Shown here: one piece after another, positions 23,574 to 34,260 of the stretch
How positions within the stretch are numbered: the stretch's first letter is position 1
Layout of the letters: each line of letters starts with the position of its first letter
Origin: Gorsachius magnificus
Taxonomy: Eukaryota; Chordata; Aves; Pelecaniformes; Ardeidae
Assembly (NCBI GenBank): GCA_034008185.1
Contig: CM067095.1
Coordinates: 3,766,610 to 3,830,609 of the forward strand
Reading direction: 5' to 3'
Length of the DNA stretch: 64,000 nucleotides
Position numbers and translations under genes: made by a program
Notes under the pieces: generated by a model
Seen by the model: only the letters and a program-made list of their open reading frames with translations
Database searches by the model: none
What the model was told of the DNA's origin: nothing

Positions 23574-26500
23574 TACTGTTACATATTTTTTTAAGACTGA
23601 ATGGTGGCTGGAAGCTCAACATCAGGTAACCTCCAGCACCATACACTGATTCAGGGCCACCTGTACAGAAACAAATGCATCACTTACTTTTTCCATCTTC
23701 CCATTTGTTTCTCAGTTGTCTTTGAATCCCTGTAACTGTCAGGGATGCTGTAAGTGGTATTCGATTACAAACACCAGGAATATGGGATCATTGTTAGAAA
23801 CTGGAAACATCAAGCAGGTCAAGTCCAACTCCTCACAGCCCCAGTGTCTTTAGAGGATGCCCTACGCTCGATGTGTATACGGGAGAGAGAAATGTTACCT
23901 TGCTTCAGCAGCTGCATGGGGAGAACTGGCACAATGGCATGTATAGGGGGTTCATTTGAATGGGTAACAAGGAGAAAGAGAAGGGAGGGGGGAATGTGAT
24001 TTATATCCATTTCATTATTTTCAGTGACAAAATGCCACATATAAGCCAGCTACAGCTTCATTTCTTGAGTGAACCCAAACCCCGCTGTGTATCGCCACGT
24101 GCGATACCTGCGCCTGTGAGCCCTCACACACCAGTGCACTTCAACAGCAACATGCACCCTGTTTGTCACCACTCCAAACTGGCTGTAGCGATTTCTGTAT
24201 TTGTCCTTTTTCTGCACCCAGATTTTATGATTTCCGAACCACAACGTAAAAGCTGTAGAGCTCTTAACCAGCCATGTGGAAAAGCAATGTTGAATATACA
24301 TGCATGCAGCGTGTCTGGAAGCATTGCCATATTTTTCTCTGAAGAATTTGTTTAGGTTACATAAAAGAAACGGGCAGGAACCCGTGGGTTTTCATTTGGT
24401 GGTTCTCCCTCTGTTCTGCTTGGCTTCTCAGCTTTCAATAGATCCCAAGGTCAGGCTGTTATTTGTTGCTAGGCCAAAGTGGCAACCTCCCACCCTAACA
24501 ATGCTACTATCTTCATATCATCTGAGCTATAGGGGCCACATTGTGATGCTTTGGCAGTGTTGCTAGGGAGGTTGCTAGGTTAGATTGATGTCACTATGTG
24601 GGTTATAAATTGCCTTTACCCTGCTGGCCCTAACTTGGCCCCATAACACAATGATCTAGTAGATGGCATCGAAGTGTTCACATGATACATTGGAGCAACA
24701 TCTTCGGACCCTGAACTTGGCAGCAAACGCATGTTGTAGCTATTCAGCAAAGGAACTCACTTGTAATCTAGGGAAGAAAATAAACAATTGCATAAAATGC
24801 ATTCTTTCATGTCCAGAAATTAACAAAACTGATGAAAAATACCTAGTGTCTGACCCACATACTTGCACTAAAACCGAGGCTTTCCCTTAACACAGACTGG
24901 GTGCCCGCTACATGCCCCGCTGTTGAGAAAAGGAAGTTTTATAAAGACGAAAGTGAGAGCTGAGAAAACGAGGTAGGTGAACTGAGAATTTCCCAGCTTT
25001 GAGTCCTGCATGTCACAATCTCGGCTCTACTAAAATATACCACCACCACCTTTATTATCACACCTGTGTATTCCAGCACAGAAGTGCCATGCCACATAGT
25101 CAAATTATTTGCATGTTTCTGGTTTGCGACCTCAAGGGACACTTTAATCTTGCCTGTTGCAAAAATAATAATAGCTGAAGAATCATTTTAATTTATTTTT
25201 CAATATATTAATTTACCAAAATTTAGAAATTCTGTGTTCTACAGAATGTAGATGTGTGTGCATGCGTGCAAGCATGTGTGCATTTCATTTCATTTGAAAA
25301 GGAATAAATAAAAATAGATAAACATCCATGCCCTTCAGAGCTGTTTTGGTTTAATAAGTAAATACATCATTAGACAGGCTTTTCTTTATGCATGATGTCT
25401 TGATATGCAGGGCTTTAGCTGCACACCTCTCATTAGCGCTAATGAAATTTATGTGGCTAAATCCCCATGCATTGTGTTGAACGTACACCTTAGTACATTT
25501 GTAATTATTTTTTAAAGACTGCCTTCATTTCAAGGCAGACCAGAACACAGCTCCTGCAGTGCCATGTGAGTCCATAGGGTGTATACATATTTATAAATGT
25601 TTTAAAAATGCATATTATATTTTGCCCACAGAGCATAACATCTCTGCTGGCTGGAAACATGTATTAAAGAAGGTAACAAAAATCCAGAGGAAATGTCTTT
25701 GAAAAAATAGTTAATACACATGGGCTACAGCTGCCTTTTAAAGATTAATTTCTTGGCCATTTACAATGTGGTTTTTTTAAAATTGCTTTGTAAATTCCTT
25801 TTGCGCTTCTTGGGCCTGATTCTGTTACACAGAGTTCAGTGCTTTTCTTTCCAGACTTAAATTATCGTTTGCTCAAAACTGGACCTGGATTGTCACAGGG
25901 TTACTGCTTGTCCTCCTTAGCTGTCACTAGAGTAAGCGTGTTCCTTGTGCGGGTGCTAGTACAGTTAAAGGAAGGTAAGAGAGAGAGATCTGAGTCTTTC
26001 TTCAAAATGTGGCTTGCAATGCTGCAAACATGAGCATAACGTTGCAAAGGTAAGTCAAGTCATACGCATGGGTGTAGATATTTGCATGCATTAAATATGT
26101 GGAAGAGTTTACTAAGCTGGAATCATACTTTTAAAAATGTGGTCTCATTGAAGCTGCACTAGTTCTGACTGGATTATCTATAATTTCTTTCAGTTGTTGA
26201 TTTCCTGTGGCATTTGAAAATGAGCTAAAAACTGTCTTGACAACAATTATGCCTGTTCTGTATCTTATTCTTCCTTCTCCTGGCGTTCTCCTTTTTTTTC
26301 CTCAAGACATACAAAGTTCAGCTTAGTGCCATCTACCCCTCAGTTTCAACATGGGACCAGACAAAATACGAAAGCACACACTCCTGCCTACACAGCAAAT
26401 CCTGGCCTGTCTCTGTTTCAGTCTGTAAGCAGCAAAATTTCCGATACGCAAAGGATTTGGGGAGCCCGTACAGGGGCTCTCTAGACTTCCCCAGAACCAA

Positions 26501-26744
26501 ATCCAGACCTTTTCAGGCTCCTCTTAAACCAGTAAAAATCAAGGGTGGAAGTGGAGGGAGAGGCTGAAGCTAGTGATGGTTAAATCCTGCCAAGTAGTAG
26601 CCCAGGGAGGACAGAGGAACTGCAGGTCTCAGAGCTGTATTAAGGATGATAAATTGCTGTTACTCCTTAGCAAGCCATGGGAGGATGGAGAATCTGCTAG
26701 GGTGGATCCCGGGCATGGGCATGAGTGCCTTTCCCAGAGCAGAG
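23574..26744. other. Non-coding stretch with possible conserved elements
   Basis: No exon was recognised. It contains the inverted repeat at 24464-24582 and an AT-rich, homeobox-site-like block at about 25380-25690. Open frames here are short or repeat-free chance frames. Confidence 0.45.
24464..24582. repeat. Imperfect inverted repeat with clustered RFX-like half-sites
   Basis: The left arm GGCAACCTCCCACCCTAAC (24481-24499) pairs imperfectly with the right arm near 24559-24579 (TTGCTAGGGAGGTTGCTAGG), with about 50-60 bases between them. GTTGCTAGG or its complement-like GGCAAC occurs about four times (near 24465, 24481, 24558 and 24570), matching the half-site of RFX X-boxes. It could be a regulatory cluster or the remains of a small inverted-repeat element. 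Confidence 0.45.
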
Positions 26745-26825
26745 GCTTGTCCTCTGCGACCTTGGGCAAATCATTTAACCTCTCTCCATATCACTGTTCT
26801 GTTTCCAAAATGAAAATAGACGACA
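26745..26825 (+). mobile_element. MIR-like SINE relic
   Basis: GACCTTGGGCAAATCATTTA followed by a CCTCTCTCC segment and then AAAATGAAAATAG matches the core and 3' half of the MIR consensus in order and spacing. Divergence is high, as expected of an insertion predating the amniote radiation. Confidence 0.6.
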
Positions 26826-29800
26826 GTGACACACCAGAAAAGCTAAATGTGCTGGTGATTATGAGAGGCTCAGATGAGGATGAAGGTGAGTTAAATATTT
26901 TAGACAGATAAAAATAATCCTTCCTCAGCTCCTGTGAAACCTTCATACATTAAACTCAGCTCCTTGGTACGAGAAACAGGATGTATCCCTCAATAAACAG
27001 GATGGTTTGCATTTTAATTATTGCAGTACATGTAGATGAGGTTTTTCCAGGGGACTTCTGTTCTTACTCCTGTGGTAGCACTCCGAGTGATGTTTCCGTA
27101 TTTGCAACACCGGAGCGCAGGGCGCCCAAGGTGACTTATTTCAGCAGAGGATTCACACGCTGAATGGAGCCATTGGTTTAGGTCTTTGTCTGATGATACA
27201 GTGTCTGCATTAACATTGAAATTTTCATTTCTTGGAAAGTGTTAAAATCTAATACGTAAATGTTGATTTTTTTTTAATGTGCTCCTGGGGCTTTTTCATC
27301 TGTGCCAGAATTAAGTGCAAAGGGAATTTTTACAGCCGACTTGTAAATTCCTGACAAGAGGAGTTTATAATAGAAGTGTTGACATAACCTTAACTACAGT
27401 GACAACTGAAGCTGGTTTGTTAGGGAAGCAGCAAATAATTTTCTTGCAGGAAGGCAGGAGTTGGGCATAGAAGGTGAGGCAGCTAAATTTTTTTCCCTGA
27501 GAATCCCCGGAGGCTATTGTGTGAGACAGCACGTGAAATGAAGCTGAAGCAAATCGCATAGCAGGCAGAAGAAGAAACACTCTGGAATTTGCTCGTTTTC
27601 ATGAAGGAGAAGGTGCAGTTATCCTCTTATAATTTTTTTTACAAGCTGCGCTTCTCCCCTCAGAGGTAATCACAAGGGTCTGATAGCAAGTCAGTGCTTG
27701 CTTTTGGCCTTACAGCTGGCTCCTACTTCATTCTTTGTCCCTGAAAACCTCAAGCAGTCAGGAATGAACTCTGGTGCCTCAACTCCATGCCTTCAACAGA
27801 AGCAGGAACCAGCCCTTTGATTGCAATCTGTCTGTGTCTCTTACAAGCAATAATTTTTCTAAAAGTCACTAAATCAGACTTTTTTCCTTGAGTCACCTGC
27901 AAGAATTCAAAACCTGAGAATTTAAACACCCAGCAATAGATGGGCAAGTCTTTGTGCAGTGAGGCTGAGCCACAGTCTGAGCTACTGGCCCAGCAGACAT
28001 TGCTGTCACTTAAACAAGAGCGAAGCCTATCAACAGAAAGAGGTGATTTTAACTGAAATTTGAAGCCAGAGGAGCATATGTACAGCTGATTTTTAGTGCC
28101 TTTATTTTCCCCTGGGGTTTGTTTCATGCCTGTCACTTCTATCCTATAGGTGAGGGGAAAGGGAGTTTTTCAGCTCTTCTTGCAGGCATAAAATCAAGGT
28201 GGAATGGAGATCGTACGTGCTTCCCCATCCCGCAGCACAGTCCTACACATGGAGCCAGGCCCCCGTGTTACTCAGGCTGGGTTCAGAAGCCAGTGCATCT
28301 CTCCTACCCACTTTCCCACACCCTTCTGCTGGCTCCAACCCTCCCCTCATCTTTGGGATTAACTTCTAAATGGCAGCCTATTTCCCAAAACGTTTAACAA
28401 AGTCTTTCTTACATCTGTGTCGCGATGTTTGCGTGTGGGGAGGCAGTTAGCTCATTGGCAAGCAGCAGGAAGATTTATTGTGAGTTGGTGCACTTGGGAG
28501 CCACGGGCGCTGGGAAAGGGGTGCAATGCCTGACTGCCTCCCTGCCCAGCCTCTGCACTGCCCTGGCACCTTTGGCGAAACCCTGAACTAACTTTCCTGG
28601 AAAGGTGGAAGGTCCAGGGACAGAGTATTTGGCACAGGGTAAATAAAATATGATGTTGAAAGCAGAGAAAAGGACAGCTCTGAAATGGGAAAGCCAGAAC
28701 TAAATTCTCTCAGTACTTCCTAATTATTTCGGGGCAGGTACGGCCTGTGGAGCTTGCAAAGTGCACAAGCTATCGGTGAGGGACAGCGCGGTCCAAGCAG
28801 AGGGTCGCTGAGCAGCACTGCTGAATGCTTTCTGTGAGTGCTGATGGATTTTTAAACCTCCTTTGCACCATTGTGGGATGAGTAAAAGAACAGAGCTGGT
28901 CTGGCAGGGTAGCAGAGAGAGAGAGGAAGATCAACCAGTGACCAATTTGCACAGAAATGTAAAGGAAAGCAAAGACTGCAGATTCCTCATTTGCCTTCTC
29001 CCTTCCCATTAAAACAAGATTTTTTTACCCTTCCCTATATTCTGCCTTTTTCATAAATACTGAAATACAATCCCTAGTTCTCAGGCACTGCCAGCAAACC
29101 TGGCAGAAATAATGCAGTTGGAGCCACGGCCATGAGCTGGAGGACGTGGAAAACTATCACTTTTTCCCCTGGCAAACCAAGCACACATCGGGGGAGCAAC
29201 GTGCCAGTGAATGTCTCTGCTTTTTTCCCAGAAAGCTCATTTTCTGTCAGGATTTCCTCTCTCGCTGAATGCCGCTGCGTGGATGGAAAGCGAGTGGGCC
29301 AGTCTTCGAACCGCAAGCTGCCAGAGTGAGATCCCAAGGCGCCTTCGCCCTGGCCGCCCAGGACATCTTCTCCTGGCCCTTGTTTAGGAGTGCCCTCTGC
29401 TGGGGTCCCAAATGGGGTCCGGGGTTGGCCTGGGGCTGGGAGCCATGGTCAGGGTTAGCAACGCGCCGAGCTGCTGCAGAGCTTCGGCCTTCTGCGCTGC
29501 AAGTGCGCGAGAGGTCGCAGCGCCGCAGGCTCAAGTGCCTTTGTGCTCTGTGCACCATTACGCCTTTCACAGGGCTGTTAATGGAGATGGCATTTGGCTG
29601 TGTGCTCTTATCTCACTGCACTTCAAAATGGAGTAATACTTCCTCACTCAGATTCAAGGCTAAGGGATGCATCTCGGTAATATTTATATACATTTAGCCC
29701 CAGGTCCCTGCCTCTCACAAAAGGATTTGGCATGTAGAGTAGATTTATACCAAAACTGAAATGACATAAGGAGCAGAGGCTACTGGAGATAAGTAGGTAT

Positions 29801-31149
29801 TAGGACTGTGTTTTCCATCTCGTGTTCCTAAAGGAGGGTAGTGACACAAAGCATTGTCAACAACAAATAGGCAACATCCAGCACTGCTGTTTTGATCCCT
29901 GCTTATGGGACTATTGGGACTGGTTTCTCCAAATAGTCTTTTAAATTTTGAAAGGGCCTGCCTCTATAGACAGCTGCAGTGTTTTGAAGCAGTTATCTCA
30001 GGATACGGAGCTGAGACCTAGCATTGTTACTCAGAATTATTTTCTATTTCCTTTTAAGCTTCCTTATTTACGTTTCTCTAAAACCGTCTTCCATGCCAAG
30101 CCGATCCGGCAGCAGTGTGTGGAGGAAGGCAAAGACTCAGGTGGGCAGCTCTGGGTTTGCTCTGGGTGCTGAGGCATCCCCTTGCTAGAGGTTTTCAAGA
30201 ACAGATTCAGACTCAAAAATCATTCACTGAGGAAAATGTAGATACATTTGGGTCTAACTCAGAGCAGGATGGGCAACCACATATCCTCTTCCAGATCTTT
30301 GTTACGAGGCGTAGGGACTTTTTATGGCAAAAGCTTTCATGTTCTGTCCAGACACTCACTTCCATGAAACATGTGGGATCTTAATAGCTTTGAAACAGTT
30401 TTCCTTGAAACTGGCCATCCAGCTCAAACATTACTGGGAGAAGGAGCAGGCAGACAGCATAATCATAATTTTCTTTGGAAGCCAAATACCGAGGGGTCAT
30501 TGCAGCTTTGATTAAAATAAGGAGGGGAATGCTGCAATCTCATGGCTGTGAGTGTGTCATATGCCCTGGCACGTTATACCTGCTGCTGGCAGGGAGGAGG
30601 GAGTCTGAAACGTTCTTGGCATTTCCTGGTAATTCTGTGTTAAATTTTCCCACGAGAGTTTTCACAAACTTCAGTTTACGCTCCAGTTTATGGGAAGGCC
30701 AGCACAGCCTGGGTCCCCTTCTTCAGTCCGTTCTCTCTTCCCACAAGTCAAACCTGTCTCCGGTTCTTCTCCCCACCTCTGCACATGTGTTCACTCCTTC
30801 TGTGACCCCAAAAGCCATTGGGAAGGAAGTGATGGGAACACTGACCTGGAGAGCAGAGCAGCAGCAGGGGCCTGGGAAGGCGTGCAGGTGATGCTGTGGG
30901 TATGTGAAGAGATGGAAGTAAGAAAGAGACGGGAAGGAGGAAGGAGGTTGAAAGAATGTTAGAGAAATTCATGAAAACAGTTGTTTGTGGATTTGACATT
31001 TGACTGGAAGGATCAGGCACCAAGGTCTGCAAAGAATGTAGCTCCGTGGGGCAGATCTGACAGCTGAGCAGCTCCGTCAGAGGCCGTGCTCTTTGGTTAT
31101 ACAGTAGAAAACAAGAAGTCTGATTTTTGCACTGACTTGATCGCTGATC
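26826..31149. other. Non-coding stretch with one small GC-rich patch
   Basis: No gene was recognised. A CpG-enriched patch lies at about 29255-29535 and creates a 142-codon open frame (29269-29697) without known similarity. A weak CR1-like segment (GAGGTTTTCAAGAACAG) lies near 30187-30204. A 128-codon minus-strand frame at 27750-28136 resembles nothing known to me. Confidence 0.4.
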
Positions 31150-31225
31150 CCTTTTTTGATTCTTGGCACGCTACTTCAGCTTCTCTACGGCATTAGTCCT
31201 TTGTGTAAAATGAAGACAGTGCAAC
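31150..31225 (+). mobile_element. MIR-like SINE relic
   Basis: CTTGGCACGCTACTTCAGC, then TTCTCTAC, then TGTGTAAAATGAAGACAGTG follow the MIR core order (CTTGGGCAAGT, CTCTCTG, CTGTAAAATGGGG). It is strongly diverged and is followed almost directly by a CR1 fragment. Confidence 0.55.
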
Positions 31226-31271
31226 TACATGGATAGGAATGAGAGCAGAGACTTTTCCAGACCGATGACAA

Positions 31272-31345
31272 ATCGTAGAACCATAAGGCTGGCGGGGACC
31301 TTGAGAGATTGTCTAGTCTGGCAGTCATCAGGTTTTTTAAATCAA
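31272..31345 (-). mobile_element. Diverged CR1 LINE 3' end
   Basis: The plus strand reads ATCGTAGAACCATAAGGCTG, then GGGACCTTGAGAGATTGTC, then TAGTCTGGCAGTC. This is the reverse complement of a CR1 3' end (tail repeat, then the GGACCTT block). The tail repeat has decayed, so the copy is older than the one at 23.5 kb. Confidence 0.75.
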
Positions 31346-34099
31346 AGGACTGCCCTGGAATTTTTTTTTAAACTGTTCCATTGCACAGTGCCAGCACAAT
31401 GGTTTGAATCTAAAAGTAACCAAAAATTGTATTTTATTCTTTAAATTGGAGAAAGGCCCACATTGAGCAAAAGTGTTCAAAAAAATTAAAGCCAGGCCTA
31501 CTTATACGGTATAATAAGCATAAGACCCTTTGTTCTGATTAGTTTTATCCTGACATCACTTATTTTCATAAATGCTTATAAACATTTTCTGTCCTAGTTA
31601 GTCCAACTCTGTTGAATTGCGGTGGAATGAATGCGTGAACTGGAGGCATCAGACGCAGCGTAGCTCTCAGGCTGCAGGACCTGCAGGACTTCAGCAGGGT
31701 TACTTAGAGATCTCCCAGCAACACTACCAACTCCATCCTCATTCCAAACATCGCTTCCCTTAATAATCACCCCAAATATCATGATGTTAGCATCATTTTT
31801 TTCTCCATTTATTTGGAAGGTCATACAAAGTTCCTCCACCTGACCAAACCTGCAGTGCAAATAACGATAGCAATTATTGCTCTGTACTTAAAAGCATACT
31901 GTTATGGGGAGGAACAGTCAGAAAGAAGTCCTTGTAAGTGGGGGATATAATTACAGAAGAAAATACCATTCAAAGATCACACCTTTTCATAATTAGCTCT
32001 TCTGTGCCTGAGCAGAGGATTGCATTCATCTACCTCTCTTCGGCTCAGTCTGTTGAAATGTGCGGAGTAACACACCCCCACAGCTGCTCCGCAGGCAGCA
32101 GGATGCTAACACGGCTTTGTAATGACGATGCTATGGGGTCATCTTCTTCACATTAACTGATTCATATCCTGTACATCCAGGAAACACCGAGCATTTGATT
32201 AGAGCTGATGAATATACATTGACCACTCAAACACAGCATATTCACAAATGCATGCGTTACTGTGGTTTCACTCCAAAGAGAATTGAGGAAGGCAGAGGGG
32301 TAAATAGAGAATATCTGTTGTACATAGGCAGTTTGTGCCATCCTAGAGTCTGGTAAAAGGTCTGTCTTTAAAGCAAGAAATAACTGCAGCTTGCTTTTGA
32401 ATAGAAAAAGTCTGGATCCTCTTGTGGAAAAAAAAAACCTTCTATGAATATCAGTTTGTCAAGTAAGCAAGTAGTTAATCGAGTTACCAAGTAGTTGTTC
32501 ATGTTCAGGATTCTAATCTTTTAGTCCCACCAAAACTTTAATTTGAGAGTCTGCAAAGGACCAAGAAAAGACTAAAAAAAAGTGTCAGTTCCTGAGTTAT
32601 AGAGCGTAAAAATAAACCTGGGTTGTAACTTCATTTTTATCCTGAACTTCTCTGATGTACCTCTCCATTTATCATAGCTGAAAGAGCCATACTTCTTCCA
32701 AAATGTGACTCCACAGTATGTTCAGTTGATGCCGCAATGGGAGAGGATTCTCTATGGCTGTTTATATTACAAACATGATAAGATACTCCATCTCTGGAAA
32801 CAAAAGTCCTTGTGCTTTCAGCTTTGCAGGATTGAGCCTTATTGACAAGTAGGATACTGCAGTATCTGGAATAACTCCAGTGATTTAAGTCTGTTATAGC
32901 AAGAGGGGAGGACAAGCTTTAAGTGGCAGGTGAAGTTCCTATAATTCAGAAAATGACATTTTATCAAGGACTAATAGAAGCTGAGAGAAGTTACTGGAAT
33001 AATGTCATGCATGAATGTATGTCCTCCGTTTGCACATTTCCCCCTGTGTTCCCCCGTAAGAGCAGTGGAAGGCACATTCTTTTTGTGGAAACCACTCAGT
33101 AATTTACCTGGGCTTGTCCCTGTGTAAAGTATAAGATCCAAAGCCCTGAAGAAAGTAATGGGTTGTGAATTGTCTCCCATTTCTGTGCTGTAGATGGAAG
33201 TTGGGGTGGGTTTTCTTTTCCACAAGCCAGGAGGAATCCTGAGTTAGAGGGAAGCTGAGTGATCATTATATCCCACATGCCAAAATTCTGAACCTCACCA
33301 GGTTACACAGAAAAATCAGTTTCTGACTGTACTTTTATAATGACTTTTTTTTCTCCTTGAAATGTACATTTGATCCCCCCACCCTCCCCTCTAATTGTAT
33401 ATAGCAAAGAGGGGAAAGCAATAACGTTTTGTCCATACAGAGCAGCAACCAGTTCCTTCTTGAAAGCTCCAATTAAGGTTGAAGTAGCCTAAGTGCTTCT
33501 TAAATCCACTGCCCTAGCTCAAAAAAAGATTTACACAAAGATTCATGGATATAATTTATCTGGAAAAAAATATTAAAAACTTAAACACCTCAAACATGCA
33601 TGTGAGCAAAGCCTCCCTTTGTGTGTTCTCAGAGGGTTTATCCCCCCAACACATGCACACATGCACATGCGCACACGCCCCCCCCCCCCCCGGTAAGAGA
33701 TCCATTTTATAGATTCAAGGACAGCTCTCTCCAAGAGAAGAAGAACGTTGCCAAATCCGGTTTTAAAATTCAAGATGAAATCAAATTAGATGTGTTGGTT
33801 ATACATAGCGCAGCCTGCTCGTGATACTAAATGACAGAGTTTGCCAATAATTAAGTGAAATCTCAGAGATGATGAGTCCCCAGAGCTCTCTAGGTTATGT
33901 CGGTCTAATTCTAAGTGTCATCATTATAGCAGCGGAGCAAAATACTCTGCATAGGCCACAGAGCTGGAATTTTTACTGTGGATATTAGCTTTTCATAGCC
34001 AGTACTACAGGGCAGTACGGCGCTTCATTACATGTCTTCTGCTATTACACTTGCTTAACCTTTCCCTGTTATAAAGCTCCCACTTAATAATTGATAGTT
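31346..34099. other. Non-coding stretch
   Basis: No exon was recognised. A short block around 32165-32290 is rich in TGATTAG/AATATACAT-like motifs and could be a conserved element. A run of 14 C lies at 33678-33691 next to a CA/GC-alternating patch. Confidence 0.45.
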
Positions 34100-34260
34100 A
34101 GCACTTACTATCCATAGCAGTATTCATATTCAAAGCACTTTACAAAGAGCTCATTAATCTCTCTGAACCCCCTCCCCCTTGAGGTGTCCAGCACAATTAC
34201 CCTAATTTTGCAGAAAGGGAAACTGAGGCAGAAAGGTTGTGACTTAGCCTGGGGCTAGAG
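34100..34260 (-). mobile_element. MIR SINE relic
   Basis: The plus strand contains CAAAGCACTTTACAAAGAGC, CTCATTAATCTCTC, then TTTTGCAG, GGGAAACTGAGGCAGAAAGG and TTGTGACTTAGCC. This is the reverse complement of MIR in correct order, including the AAGCGCTTTACA segment of the 3' end. The first 20 bases or so, and any extension to about 34290, are uncertain. Confidence 0.75.

Noticed and set aside
27750..28136. A 128-codon minus-strand open frame
   Set aside because: No recognisable domain, no supporting splice or promoter signal, and a length reachable by chance in 64 kb.
29269..29697. A 142-codon open frame in the small CpG-rich patch
   Set aside because: Overlapped by frames on both strands, no family similarity; composition explains it.
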